DNA from: JBBDMU01 sp040878115 | GTDB lineage: Bacteria; Bacteroidota; Rhodothermia; Balneolales; Natronogracilivirgulaceae | Assembly: GCA_040878115.1 (NCBI GenBank) | Contig: JBBDMV010000063.1 | Location: forward strand, 1 to 26,486 | Reading direction: 5' to 3' | Length of the DNA stretch: 26,486 nt | Shown here: one piece after another, positions 7,290-16,221 of the stretch | Numbering within the stretch: position 1 is the first letter of the stretch | How the letters are laid out: the number at the start of each line of letters is the position of its first letter | Translations under genes and position numbers: made by a program | Notes under the pieces: generated by a model | What the model was told of the DNA's origin: nothing | The model's database searches: none | What the model saw: the letters and a program-made list of their open reading frames with translations, nothing else

Positions 7290-9305
7290 ATGACTGATTC
7301 AAGGCTCGAACAACAATCTGTTAACACCCTCAGAACGCTATCAATGGATGCCGTCCAAAAGGCTAATTCGGGTCATCCGGGTATGCCAATGGGTATGGCT
7401 GATGCTGCCTATGTACTTTGGACGGAATTTTTACGCCATAGTCCCCGGAACCCGGGCTGGATAGACCGTGATCGTTTTATACTTTCAGCAGGCCATGGTT
7501 CTATGTTGCTGTACAGCTTGCTTCATCTTACGGGCTACGATTTACCTCTTGAGGAACTCAAAAACTTTCGCCAATGGAACAGCAAAACCCCGGGACACCC
7601 TGAATATGGTATGACTCCGGGTGTTGAAACAACAACAGGCCCGCTTGGCCAAGGGTTTGCTAACGGCGTGGGCATGGCTGTTGCCGAGACTTTTTTGGCT
7701 ACAAAATTCAACACTGGAAAAACCCCTATTATTGATCATTACACCTACGGCATTGTCAGTGATGGAGACTTGATGGAAGGCATCAGCCAGGAAGCGGCTT
7801 CTCTTGCGGGACATCTTAAGCTTGGGAAACTTATTTATCTGTATGACGACAATAATATCACCATAGACGGGTCAACTGATTTATCCTTTACCGAAGATCG
7901 CCTCAAACGTTTTGAAGCTAATGGCTGGCATATTCAGCAGGTAGACGGGCACGACAGGACGGCTATCCGCATTGCAATCCAGGCAGCCAAAGAAAACACA
8001 GATAAACCTTCTATCATAAGTTGCAAGACCAGGATTGGCTATGGTAGCCCGAATAAACAAGGCAGCGCATCTTCTCACGGCGCTCCGTTGGGAGATGAAG
8101 AGATTAAGTTGGCCAAAGAAGGCTACCAATTCCCGTCATTCGATCCATTCTTTATTCCGGAGGAGGTAAAAATCAATTTTCGGGAAGCTATAAAAAATGG
8201 AGGGCGTTTTGAGCAGGAATGGAACCATGCAATGGATGAGCTTCATGCAACCGATCCTGAATTGGTAAAACAATTTTATGGTTTCAATAACGAGCCTGAT
8301 GTAAACTGGGATGAAGTTTTGCCTTCTTTTCCAGCTGATACAAAAGGTATGGCTACAAGAAAGGCATCAGGAGAAACTTTGAAAAAACTTTCAGGTGCTG
8401 TCCCGAACCTGTTTGGTGGATCTGCTGATCTCTCACCCAGCAATAACACGCAGATAGACTCTCAACCATACAGTTCTGATAATCGTACAGGAAGATATGT
8501 TCATTACGGAGTGCGGGAGCATGCTATGGTCAGTATAATGAACGGCATAAACCTGCACAAAGGATTAAAACCTTACGGCGGTACTTTTCTTATATTTTCC
8601 GATTATTGCCGACCTGCAATTCGCCTTGCTGCTCTGTCAAAAATCCCTACCATTCTGGTTTTCACACATGATAGCGTCGGTTTAGGAGAAGACGGCCCAA
8701 CACATCAACCTATTGAGCAGCTGGCATCACTTCGCCTGATCCCGAACACCTATGTATTACGTCCAGCCGATGCTAATGAAACCACGATGTGCTGGAAAAT
8801 TGCGATGAACCGCACAGGAGGACCTTCCATATTAGCACTTACCAGACAAGCCGTCCCGACTGTAGACAGAAGCAAAGAAGCACCGGTTTCCGGAGTTGAG
8901 AATGGCGCCTACATATTGGCTGATTCGGAAAAAAGTACACCCGATGCCATCATAATCGGTACGGGCTCTGAAGTGTCACTTGCTGTCGAAGCCAAAGAAA
9001 AGCTTATGGCTCAAGATATTGATGTACGTGTTGTAAGCATGCCATGCCAGGAGCTATTCCGTGAGCAAAGCGATGAGTATAAAGAAAGTGTTTTGCCGGA
9101 AGGTGTCACAACTCGTGTTTCAATAGAAGCCGGGGTAACCCAGGGATGGCAGGAATGGGTAGGCCATTACGGACGATCAATCGGGATAAATCATTTTGGA
9201 GCCTCGGCACCTTATAGCACCATCTATAAAGAATTTGGGCTCACAGCCGAAAGAGTGGTAGAAGAGGTTTTACAATGCCATGAAGTAATGAAAGCCAAGA
9301 TTTAA
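7290..9305 (+). CDS. tkt: Transketolase
   Basis: Transketolase moves two-carbon ketol units between sugar phosphates in the pentose phosphate pathway, using thiamine diphosphate and a divalent metal. Full length at 671 residues. N-terminal substrate and cofactor residues: SGHPGMPMG (27-35), the GHGS motif (69-71), and the diphosphate motif SDGDLMEG at 157-164 ending in DDNN (186-189). His263 (SSHGAP) corresponds to the substrate-contacting histidine of E. coli TktA. The catalytic Glu410 is in YGVREHAM, followed by the pyrimidine-domain GEDGPTHQPIE. The C-terminal domain is intact. AGAAAGA precedes the ATG. The gene appears monocistronic, with no pentose-phosphate partner adjacent. Confidence 0.97.
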   Translation: MTDSRLEQQSVNTLRTLSMDAVQKANSGHPGMPMGMADAAYVLWTEFLRHSPRNPGWIDRDRFILSAGHGSMLLYSLLHLTGYDLPLEELKNFRQWNSKTPGHPEYGMTPGVETTTGPLGQGFANGVGMAVAETFLATKFNTGKTPIIDHYTYGIVSDGDLMEGISQEAASLAGHLKLGKLIYLYDDNNITIDGSTDLSFTEDRLKRFEANGWHIQQVDGHDRTAIRIAIQAAKENTDKPSIISCKTRIGYGSPNKQGSASSHGAPLGDEEIKLAKEGYQFPSFDPFFIPEEVKINFREAIKNGGRFEQEWNHAMDELHATDPELVKQFYGFNNEPDVNWDEVLPSFPADTKGMATRKASGETLKKLSGAVPNLFGGSADLSPSNNTQIDSQPYSSDNRTGRYVHYGVREHAMVSIMNGINLHKGLKPYGGTFLIFSDYCRPAIRLAALSKIPTILVFTHDSVGLGEDGPTHQPIEQLASLRLIPNTYVLRPADANETTMCWKIAMNRTGGPSILALTRQAVPTVDRSKEAPVSGVENGAYILADSEKSTPDAIIIGTGSEVSLAVEAKEKLMAQDIDVRVVSMPCQELFREQSDEYKESVLPEGVTTRVSIEAGVTQGWQEWVGHYGRSIGINHFGASAPYSTIYKEFGLTAERVVEEVLQCHEVMKAKI

Positions 9306-9739
9306 GCTCCTATGAGGAACCGGGGTTAATGCTTGATAGGGTGTTAGCTACTATTTCATTTCTTTAAATTATAGTTAGCACCCTAATATCATCTACTTCC
9401 GGTGCATCAGTAATCTGCTGATGCTTATAACACGTTTCCTCAAATTGTTGAAGTCTTTATGAGGAAATCCCTGTTTCTGCGTTTGAACACGCACACAATC
9501 GTTCCGGGACTTGCTTTTAGCTTCATTATTTAAACTCGCAATAGGCATCAATTCCCTGAAAATTATGGGGTTTTATTTTTGCGGGTTATTGCTCATTTTT
9601 ACCTACCGCAGAGGATGCTTACATTAGGATAAATATACAAAGACCTGTTACATTACTTCGGAATTGAGCAAAAAAGTTTTATCTACTGTTAATTTTATGA
9701 AGCTAATCAAAAATACTCCCGTGTTTTTATCAAACTAAA
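9306..9739. other. 434-bp gene-free stretch with two inverted repeats
   Basis: No credible ORF on either strand. Two hairpins are visible: GGGTGTTAGCTA (9339-9350) with TAGTTAGCACCC (9372-9383), 12 bp with two G-T pairs and a 21-nt loop; and TTTCCTCA (9435-9442) with TGAGGAAA (9460-9467). Neither is followed by a T-run, so neither is a standard terminator. TATTTTTG at 9574-9581 matches the Bacteroidota -7 box fully but lacks a good -33 partner and lies about 160 bp before the transporter gene. The stretch could carry a regulated leader or a small RNA. Confidence 0.4.
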
Positions 9740-11317
9740 ATGATTAAATCTGAAACGGATAGTTTAAAGGAAGACGATAATAAGGCAGGCCAACCACAAT
9801 TCCCCCAGCGTAAATGGATTGCGGTTGGCCTAGGTATAGTGCTTTTAATACTGGGCATACTATTCACCGGAAATATTCCGATGCAGGATGGCCATTACGG
9901 ATTCTGGTCACTGATGCCGCCTTTGGTGGCTATAATACTAGCATTTTGGACTCGGGAAGTCATTAGCTCTTTATTCGTGGGTATTGTAATAGGGGGCGTA
10001 ATAGCCGGACAATACAATATAGTTCAGGATTTTTTAATTCCCTCGATTGCCACCGAGAGTTTCGCCTTAATTTTACTAGTCTACCTCTGGGCGCTGGGGG
10101 GATTAATTGGTATCTGGACCCGGACGGGTGGTGCCATACGATTTGCAGCCTGGGCAAGCGGTAAAGTGGTCAGTGGCCCGAGAAGCGCAAAGTTTTTTAC
10201 CTGGATGATGGGTTTGATATTCCATCAGGGAGGTACCATTAGTACTGTGTTGACCGGTGCTACCGTTCGCCCAATTGCCGATAAGCATGGGGTCGCACAC
10301 GAAGAACTTGCCTATGTGGTTGATTCCACCGCCTCACCGGCAGCTACACTCATTCCTTTTAATGTATGGCCCATTTATGTAAGTGGATTGGTTGTAGGAA
10401 CAATACCCTTATTCGAAACAGCCCAGGATGGTATCGGCTTCTTTATCACGGCACTGCCTTTTAATTTTTATGCCCTATTTGCCATTTTGATAACCCTTGC
10501 TTTTGCATGGGATAAACTTCCGTTCGTTCCCGGTAAGAAAATGCGTGAGGCACAAGCGCGGGTCAGGGAAACCGGCAAGCTGGACCGTGACGGAGCCAAC
10601 CCACTAGCTTCGCCTGAACTTACCGATTTAAAGATACCAGACGATTACAGGCCTGGTCTGGTGGATTTTTTTGGACCTATTGGTACTCTGCTCGGCGTTG
10701 CCATGATTCCCTTCATCGTAACCTACTTCTTTTTGGGTTGGGGTGATGACTCCATGCTTTTGATAGCCGAGGCTTTTGTGCTTGCTGTTTTGGCAGGTTT
10801 AGGCATTGCTATCGCCAAAGGAATGCCATTGCAAACGGCCATCAATGGATTTGTGGATGGATGTAAAGGTGTAACCATTGGAGCGATAATTCTGGCATTA
10901 GCCGTCACCCTCAAATCTGTTGCTGATTCCGTTGGTACCGCTGCCTTTGTTGTTGAAATGACCGGAGATTATATTGCTCCTTCATTTCTTCCTGCCCTAT
11001 TAATGGCAACCTGTATGATTATTGGATTCTCTACAGGAACTTCCTGGGGGACTTATGCAGTGGTCTTTCCGGTCGCCATGCCTTTAGCGTGGGCGGTGAT
11101 GCCGGATCCTTTTTTCATTACGCTGTGTTTTTCATCAATAATCGGAGGCAGTGTATTCGGCGATCAATGCTCACCTATTTCTGATACCACCATTTTATCA
11201 TCTCTGGCAACGGGGTGTGATATGATGGACCATGTTTATACCCAGATTCCGTTGGCCTTGACAGCAGCAGGCTTAGCCGCAATTGCATATGCTTTTTTGG
11301 TGATCATCTTTATTTAA
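9740..11317 (+). CDS. NhaC-family sodium-coupled antiporter/transporter
   Basis: A 525-residue polytopic inner-membrane protein with about twelve hydrophobic segments. After a 25-residue polar N-terminus come paired segments in two inverted halves; a polar loop at about 260-305 separates them. Family hallmarks are GLIFHQGGTISTVLTG and DSTASPAATLIPFNVWP in the first half, and STGTSWGTYAVVFPVAMPLA plus GGSVFGDQCSPISDTTILSS in the second. NhaC-family proteins exchange Na+ for H+, but relatives carry malate/lactate or amino acids. The gene is only 32 bp upstream of a dipeptide epimerase, which hints at an amino-acid or dipeptide-related substrate. That link is inference. Confidence 0.88.
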   Translation: MIKSETDSLKEDDNKAGQPQFPQRKWIAVGLGIVLLILGILFTGNIPMQDGHYGFWSLMPPLVAIILAFWTREVISSLFVGIVIGGVIAGQYNIVQDFLIPSIATESFALILLVYLWALGGLIGIWTRTGGAIRFAAWASGKVVSGPRSAKFFTWMMGLIFHQGGTISTVLTGATVRPIADKHGVAHEELAYVVDSTASPAATLIPFNVWPIYVSGLVVGTIPLFETAQDGIGFFITALPFNFYALFAILITLAFAWDKLPFVPGKKMREAQARVRETGKLDRDGANPLASPELTDLKIPDDYRPGLVDFFGPIGTLLGVAMIPFIVTYFFLGWGDDSMLLIAEAFVLAVLAGLGIAIAKGMPLQTAINGFVDGCKGVTIGAIILALAVTLKSVADSVGTAAFVVEMTGDYIAPSFLPALLMATCMIIGFSTGTSWGTYAVVFPVAMPLAWAVMPDPFFITLCFSSIIGGSVFGDQCSPISDTTILSSLATGCDMMDHVYTQIPLALTAAGLAAIAYAFLVIIFI

Positions 11318-11349
11318 AGTACTAAAAAAACTAAAGTATAAATCAAAAA

Positions 11350-12390
11350 ATGAGCTTAAATATACGTTATTTCCCGGTAACCCTGAATCTGAAGCGGCGT
11401 TTTACGATATCCCGATGGTCGCGTGACACCACCGAAAATATCTTTGTAGAAATTGAAAAAGATGGTATTACGGGAATTGGTGAAGCTGCACCCAATAAAC
11501 GATTTAACGAGAGCCAGGAATCCGCTGCTAGTTTCTTTGAATTAATGGATTCATCAAAGATCACAAACCCATATGATATTGAAGCCTGTATTTCATATAT
11601 GAGCAGGATTACCAAAGGTGAATTTGCGGCAAAAGCAGCGTTTGAGATGGCCCTGCACGATTGGGTTGGTAAAAAGCTTGGCGTAGCAACCCACGCTCTG
11701 CTTCAGGCTCCGTCACCGATGGGTCCTAAAACATCATTTACCATTGGAATTGATGAACCTGAAACCATACCGGTAAAAGTTCGTGAAGCCGAAGGCTATC
11801 CCATTTTAAAAGTAAAGCTTGGGACCGAGTATGACCAGGAGATCATAAAGCAAGTTCGATCCGTTTCGAAAAAGCCGATTTGGGTTGATGCAAACGAAGG
11901 ATGGAAATCTTTTGAGCAGGCCAGAGATAAGGTTCGGTTTTTAATCGATCATGATATTGAGCTTATTGAGCAGCCTATGCCAGCCGGTGAGGACGAGGCC
12001 ATGAGAAAGTTGAAATCCTTTTCATCGGTTCCTCTTGTTGCTGATGAGAGTTTTACCGGTAAGGAAAACCTTGAGGAACTTGCCAAACAATTCGATGCGG
12101 TAAATATTAAGCTGATGAAGGTCGGTTCAATCAGTCACTCGCTCCGCCATGTTCATCAGGCCAGAAAAGCCGGGCTGAAAGTTATGGCCGGTTGCATGAT
12201 CGAATCTTCGCTGGCCGATACAGCTACGGCAATAGTGAGCCTTTGGGCCGATTATGCTGACCTGGACGGCCATTTGCTCATTACCGACGATCCTTGCAAA
12301 GGTCTTACTATAAATGAAATTGGTGAAGTCGTTTTAAATAATAAGCCCGGGCTGGGCGCGGAGCTGGTTGAACCAATGGTAACCAAGTAG
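11350..12390 (+). CDS. Dipeptide epimerase, L-Ala-D/L-Glu epimerase type (enolase superfamily)
   Basis: Members of this family racemise the C-terminal residue of dipeptides, classically L-Ala-D-Glu from murein turnover. The 346-residue protein has an N-terminal capping domain and a TIM barrel with the full catalytic set: KxK at Lys154/Lys156 (ILKVKLG), metal ligands Asp180 (WVDANEGW), Glu207 (LIEQPMP) and Asp232 (VADES), and the second acid/base Lys257 (IKLMKVG). The GCMIESS motif at 281-287 is usual in dipeptide epimerases. True specificity varies widely in this family, so Ala-Glu is a default, not a reading. It is probably co-transcribed with the NhaC-family gene; together they could form a dipeptide or amino-acid recycling unit. 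Confidence 0.88.
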   Translation: MSLNIRYFPVTLNLKRRFTISRWSRDTTENIFVEIEKDGITGIGEAAPNKRFNESQESAASFFELMDSSKITNPYDIEACISYMSRITKGEFAAKAAFEMALHDWVGKKLGVATHALLQAPSPMGPKTSFTIGIDEPETIPVKVREAEGYPILKVKLGTEYDQEIIKQVRSVSKKPIWVDANEGWKSFEQARDKVRFLIDHDIELIEQPMPAGEDEAMRKLKSFSSVPLVADESFTGKENLEELAKQFDAVNIKLMKVGSISHSLRHVHQARKAGLKVMAGCMIESSLADTATAIVSLWADYADLDGHLLITDDPCKGLTINEIGEVVLNNKPGLGAELVEPMVTK

Positions 12391-12499
12391 GTGTTTGACT
12401 TTCTACTGTATAATGAAACTTTCCAATACTACTGTGAACGTTTGATTTAAAGAAACCTTTTTTCTAAAAAACCTGTAATCTGGCATAAAATTAGTTCCC

Positions 12500-13228
12500 A
12501 TGAAATTAGATGTTTTGGCAATAGCAGCCCATCCCGACGATACTGAACTTTGTTGTGCGGGAACGCTGGCCTCACTGGTAAAAAGAGGATACAAGGTAGG
12601 TGTATTAGACCTGACCCATGGTGAAATGGGGACACGGGGCACTCCAGAAGGAAGGCTTCAAGAAGCTAAAAATGCAGCGAAGATCCTTGGCTTAAGTGTA
12701 AGAGAGAACCTTGGCCTGCCCGATTGCGGACTAGTTAATACTTCTGCCCACCGTGAAGCCATAATTAGAGTGGTGAGAAAATACCAACCCGATATTTGTT
12801 TTATCAACGCCCCGGCCGACAGACACCCCGACCATCGGAATGCCTCACGCCTTACCGAAGATGCTTTATTTTACGGTGGTCTGAGCAAGATTACTACAAA
12901 TAACCAGCAAGCCTGGCGTCCTCATCACATCCTTCATTACATGCAGCATTGGCCCTTTGAGCCTACTATTGTATTTGACATTTCTGATACTTTGGCAATC
13001 AAAGAAGAAGCTATACTGGCTTTTGAGTCTCAATTTAATGTTCCCGAGAAAGACACCGGACCTAAAACGTATATTTCAGGAGGTGCTTTTTTTGAAGCAT
13101 TGCGAGGAAAAGCCCGCCATTACGGTCACATGATCGGAGTTGAGTTCGGTGAACCCTTTTTATACCATGGAGGACCCATGCCAGCATTAAACCTGGACTT
13201 CCTAATGGAAACTAAGCCTGTGAAATGA
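12500..13228 (+). CDS. bshB1: BshB1-type N-acetylglucosaminyl-malate deacetylase (PIG-L family)
   Basis: A zinc-dependent deacetylase that removes acetate from GlcNAc-malate, the second step of bacillithiol synthesis. The 242-residue protein has the LmbE/PIG-L zinc motif AHPDDTE, with His11 and Asp14, and the third ligand His112 in RHPDHRNASRL. GEMGTRGTPEGRLQEA and the C-terminal SGGAFFEALRGKARHYG are characteristic of the BshB1 subgroup rather than of MshB or other LmbE proteins. No bshA or bshC lies in the window, as is common because bsh genes are often scattered. A 109-bp gap without a clear signal separates it from the epimerase. Low-molecular-weight thiol production in this organism is inferred. 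Confidence 0.88.
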   Translation: MKLDVLAIAAHPDDTELCCAGTLASLVKRGYKVGVLDLTHGEMGTRGTPEGRLQEAKNAAKILGLSVRENLGLPDCGLVNTSAHREAIIRVVRKYQPDICFINAPADRHPDHRNASRLTEDALFYGGLSKITTNNQQAWRPHHILHYMQHWPFEPTIVFDISDTLAIKEEAILAFESQFNVPEKDTGPKTYISGGAFFEALRGKARHYGHMIGVEFGEPFLYHGGPMPALNLDFLMETKPVK

Positions 13229-13243
13229 GTCTTTTACTGGAAA

Positions 13244-13277
13244 GTTACCCATTCGCACTGGAAATCCGAATGGTAAC
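13244..13277. other. Hairpin between convergent genes
   Basis: GTTACCCATTCG (13244-13255) and CGAATGGTAAC (13267-13277) pair over 11 bp with one bulged C. It lies between the ends of bshB1 and ald (minus strand), where a shared terminator would be expected, but there is no T-run on either side. Confidence 0.35.
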
Positions 13278-13318
13278 GGCCTGGGGAACCACACTCAGAA
13301 TTGCTTCACACTTTTTCA

Positions 13319-14443
13319 TTAATTTAATGCCGCGAGTACTTCTTCACTTGACTTATACTTTAAATCAAATGCTGCGGCAACATCTTTGTACGTGATCTCT
13401 CCGTAAGCTATATTAAGCCCAAGTTCTAGTTCGCGGTTTTCACGAAGAGCCTGTACCCAGCCTTTATTGGCAAGCTGTATGGCGTAAGGCAGTGTTGAGT
13501 TGTTCAGACCAATGGTAGATGTATATGGCACACCGCCTGGCATATTGCTTACGCAATAGTGGATTACGTCATCCACAACATAAATGGGGTCATCGTGGGT
13601 AGTGGGTTTTGCTGTTTCGATGCATCCGCCCTGATCAATGGCCACATCAACTACAACCGAGCCGGGTTTCATTGATTTAAGCATGTCACGTTTAATGAGC
13701 CAGGGTGCTTTTGCTCCCGGAATCAGTACACCACCAATCACCAGGTCGATGTTCGGAAGCAATTCGCGAATATTGGCTTCTGAAGAGAAGATGGTGGTTA
13801 CATTTTTTGCCATAATGTCATCAAGATAACGGAGCCTTGGAACACTGATGTCCATGATAATCACATTAGCGCCCATACCTGCTGCCATTTTTGCAGCATT
13901 AACCCCAACAACTCCACCGCCTAATACCAGTACATTAGCTGGTCTAACACCGGGAATACCACCAAGTAATATACCGCGCCCGCCCTGGGACTTTTCCAAA
14001 TATTTGGCTCCCTGCTGAACAGACATACGACCTGCAACTTCACTCATCGGGATTAGAAGGGGGAGGGAACGATCTTTTTTTTCCACTGTCTCGTAAGCGA
14101 TAGCAATACATTTGGAGTCTAATACCGCTCGAGTCAATTCTTCATTTGCAGCGAAATGGAAATAAGTAAAAACAATCTGGCCTTCACGCATACGAGAATA
14201 TTCTGGTTTTACCGGCTCCTTTACTTTCATGATCATTTCAGCCTGTTTCCAAACGGAATCGGCATCATTGATGATCTCTGCACCTGATTGAATATAACTT
14301 TCGTCTGAAAACCCGCTGTTCAATCCAGCATTTTTTTCAACAACCACTTTATGACCTTGTTTCGTTAACTCTAACACCCCTGATGGCAGCAGAGCAACTC
14401 TATTTTCATGCGATTTAATTTCTTTTGGAACTCCGATGAGCAT
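13319..14443 (-). CDS. ald: Alanine dehydrogenase
   Basis: It catalyses reversible NAD-dependent deamination of L-alanine to pyruvate and ammonia. The 374-residue protein aligns with the Mycobacterium tuberculosis enzyme at identical residue numbers: Arg15 (HENRVAL) and Lys75 (KVKEP) for substrate binding, catalytic His96 (YFHFAAN) and Asp270 (VVDVAIDQGG). The NAD-binding Rossmann motif is VLVLGGGVVG (171-180). The ending with ITYKDVAAAFDL is also typical. It is on the minus strand, downstream of rfbB, with 193 bp between them and so probably its own promoter. It could act with the neighbouring dipeptide epimerase in alanine use, but nothing in the sequence ties their expression together. Confidence 0.96.
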   Translation of the reverse strand: MLIGVPKEIKSHENRVALLPSGVLELTKQGHKVVVEKNAGLNSGFSDESYIQSGAEIINDADSVWKQAEMIMKVKEPVKPEYSRMREGQIVFTYFHFAANEELTRAVLDSKCIAIAYETVEKKDRSLPLLIPMSEVAGRMSVQQGAKYLEKSQGGRGILLGGIPGVRPANVLVLGGGVVGVNAAKMAAGMGANVIIMDISVPRLRYLDDIMAKNVTTIFSSEANIRELLPNIDLVIGGVLIPGAKAPWLIKRDMLKSMKPGSVVVDVAIDQGGCIETAKPTTHDDPIYVVDDVIHYCVSNMPGGVPYTSTIGLNNSTLPYAIQLANKGWVQALRENRELELGLNIAYGEITYKDVAAAFDLKYKSSEEVLAALN

Positions 14444-14636
14444 AAGAGGTATCTTTATTTATGTGAGTAACATTTTGAATGTAAAAAAACCTTTAATGAT
14501 AAGAAGATTAGGTTAAAAAACCGAAATTAACGGGGAAACCTTTTTTTAGAACGAAGAAAAAAGGATCTTAAAAAATGAAAATTGATAGAATTTTTAATTC
14601 TTTTCTTTACGACTCAGACCAGCGGCTTATCATGTA

Positions 14637-15638
14637 TCACTGTTGTTTGTATTTTTCCAGATACCAATGGACTGTTTTTTTTAAATCCTCTTTGAAATTT
14701 TGGGTATTGCGCCAGCCAAGCTTTGTTTCGATTTTTGTAGGATCAATAGCATAGCGCTGATCGTGGCCGGGCCTGTCCCTTACAAAAGTGATCAGGTTCT
14801 TGTAATCACCATCCGGACCATCTTTTGCGATGGTGTTCAAGATATTACAAATTTCACAAACTAACTCTATATTTTTCCATTCATTATGGCCGCCTATATT
14901 ATATGCTTCACCGGCTTTGCCCTTATGGAACACCAGGTCCAGGGCACGGCAGTGATCCTCAACAAAAAGCCAGTCGCGGACATTATCTCCCTTTCCGTAT
15001 ACGGGAATCGACTTGTGATGTAGGGCCGATTGAATTACCGTCGGAATGAGCTTTTCGTCATGCTGATTTGGCCCGTAATTATTTGAACAGTTGGTGGTCA
15101 CTACATCCAGTCCATAAGTATGGTAATAAGCGCGGACCAGAAAGTCGCTGCCTGCTTTACTGGCTGAATAAGGAGAGTTGGGCGCATAACATGTTTCTTC
15201 CGTAAAAAAACCTTCAGCGCCAAGAGATCCGTAAACTTCATCGGTTGAAACATGCAGGAAACGTGCATCCCCCGGTTTTCCGCTATCAAGCCAGAACTGG
15301 CGAAATTCTTCCAGAATATTGAAGGTGCCCACTACATTTGACATCACAAAAGGCTCGGGCCCGGCAATGGAATTGTCTACATGAGATTCGGCAGCCAGGT
15401 GAAATATTCCATCCGGTTTGAAATCACGGATAACCTGCCTGACCGATCCCCGGTCAATAAGGTCAAACTGCTTAAACGTATAATTATCATCATACTCAAG
15501 ATGTCTCAGATACTTTAGATCGGAAGCATAGCTTAGTTTATCAAGATTTAAAATCTGGTAGTCCGGATATTTTGCTCGTAATTGCAAAATTAAATTTGAT
15601 CCGATAAAACCGGCACCACCTGTAATAATTAAACGCAT
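14637..15638 (-). CDS. rfbB: dTDP-glucose 4,6-dehydratase
   Basis: An extended short-chain dehydrogenase that converts dTDP-glucose to dTDP-4-keto-6-deoxyglucose, the second step toward dTDP-rhamnose and other surface deoxysugars. 333 residues. The NAD motif GGAGFIGSN is at 7-15, the active-site STDEVYG at 131-137 (Thr132, Asp133, Glu134), and the catalytic YSASK at 157-161. The sugar-nucleotide part includes NCSNNYGPNQHDEKLIP and VRDRPGHDQRYAIDPTK, both diagnostic of this dehydratase among related SDRs. No rfbA, rfbC or rfbD is nearby, so it is a solitary copy, and the rest of the pathway must lie elsewhere. Confidence 0.95.
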   Translation of the reverse strand: MRLIITGGAGFIGSNLILQLRAKYPDYQILNLDKLSYASDLKYLRHLEYDDNYTFKQFDLIDRGSVRQVIRDFKPDGIFHLAAESHVDNSIAGPEPFVMSNVVGTFNILEEFRQFWLDSGKPGDARFLHVSTDEVYGSLGAEGFFTEETCYAPNSPYSASKAGSDFLVRAYYHTYGLDVVTTNCSNNYGPNQHDEKLIPTVIQSALHHKSIPVYGKGDNVRDWLFVEDHCRALDLVFHKGKAGEAYNIGGHNEWKNIELVCEICNILNTIAKDGPDGDYKNLITFVRDRPGHDQRYAIDPTKIETKLGWRNTQNFKEDLKKTVHWYLEKYKQQ

Positions 15639-16006
15639 GAATCAGAAGTTAAGTAATATGTATATTGACTGTCACTCTTTGAACATTAGCCAAGACTTTG
15701 TGAACTAATCAATAGAGAATGTTATGATCAATTATCAAAATTTTATTGTGTCACAAGCCTCAGTAGTATGAAAGTATCCATAAAGCAAAGAACAGGACCA
15801 TTTATTACTAGTATAGCCATGCAATTTTTAAATATGAACACTTGTTTTATAAATAAGTTCTAATATTCGCCTTTGAACGTTTCTTTTGCCGATACCATTT
15901 ATTACAAACGGTACCAATTTAGCAGAGTTAAAATACTACGATTTTTCCTTACCAAATTGGTATGTTTATTTATTATGTTATTGGTAACCAATTAAAAAAA
16001 TACATT
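15639..16006. other. 368-bp divergent control region (rfbB / membrane-protein operon)
   Basis: An AT-rich stretch without a credible gene. It separates the leftward rfbB from the rightward small-membrane-protein operon and must hold both promoters. No strong consensus promoter is obvious. The right-hand third contains the TACCAA/TTGGTA palindromes described separately. Confidence 0.5.
15893..15992. promoter_or_regulatory. Cluster of TACCAA/TTGGTA motifs, candidate operators
   Basis: The motif occurs as TACCATTT (15893-15900), GTACCAATTT (15911-15920), the 13-bp dyad TACCAA-A-TTGGTA (15950-15962) and the 13-bp dyad ATTGGT-A-ACCAAT (15980-15992). The two dyads are centred 30 bp apart, about three helical turns. 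They end 14 bp before the chosen start at 16007. This is the usual look of a multi-site operator; the binding protein is unknown. Confidence 0.5.
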
Positions 16007-16213
16007 ATGAATATCGAAAACCTATATCACGTGTTAACAATGGTTGAAAACATGTTCAATTCCAAAAATGGGGCCGGAATGGACGTAGATTTACAAAAGC
16101 AATTATTAGAGGTGAAGGAACAAGCTACAGATGCTATTAGGAAATACCCTGTAGGAAGTCTGGCGGCCGCTGTTGCTGTGGGATTTATAATTGGGAAAAT
16201 CATTAAAAAATAA
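16007..16213 (+). CDS. Small DUF883/YqjD-like C-tail-anchored membrane protein
   Basis: A 68-residue protein with a helical, polar N-terminus (about 26-46, DVDLQKQLLEVKEQATDAIR) and a single C-terminal membrane anchor after a KYPVGS motif (47-51) that ends in IIGKIIKK. This is the layout of ElaB/YqjD/YgaM (DUF883) proteins, which in E. coli are inner-membrane, stationary-phase proteins that bind ribosomes. The longer start at 15962 would place the N-terminus inside a palindrome, so ATG 16007 is preferred. It is 8 bp upstream of a YqjE-like gene. Similarity is by architecture, not a strong sequence match. Confidence 0.72.
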   Translation: MNIENLYHVLTMVENMFNSKNGAGMDVDLQKQLLEVKEQATDAIRKYPVGSLAAAVAVGFIIGKIIKK

Positions 16214-16221
16214 ACTTTAGT

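Noticed and set aside
15962..16006. Upstream extension of the first small membrane protein to ATG 15962
   Set aside because: It would add an AT-rich, unrelated 15-residue leader and place the start inside a palindrome; ATG 16007 gives the normal DUF883-like form.
16021..16040. CACGTG-containing site as a possible parS
   Set aside because: Only the central hexamer matches; the flanks do not fit TGTTTCACGTGAAACA, and it lies within a coding region far from parAB.
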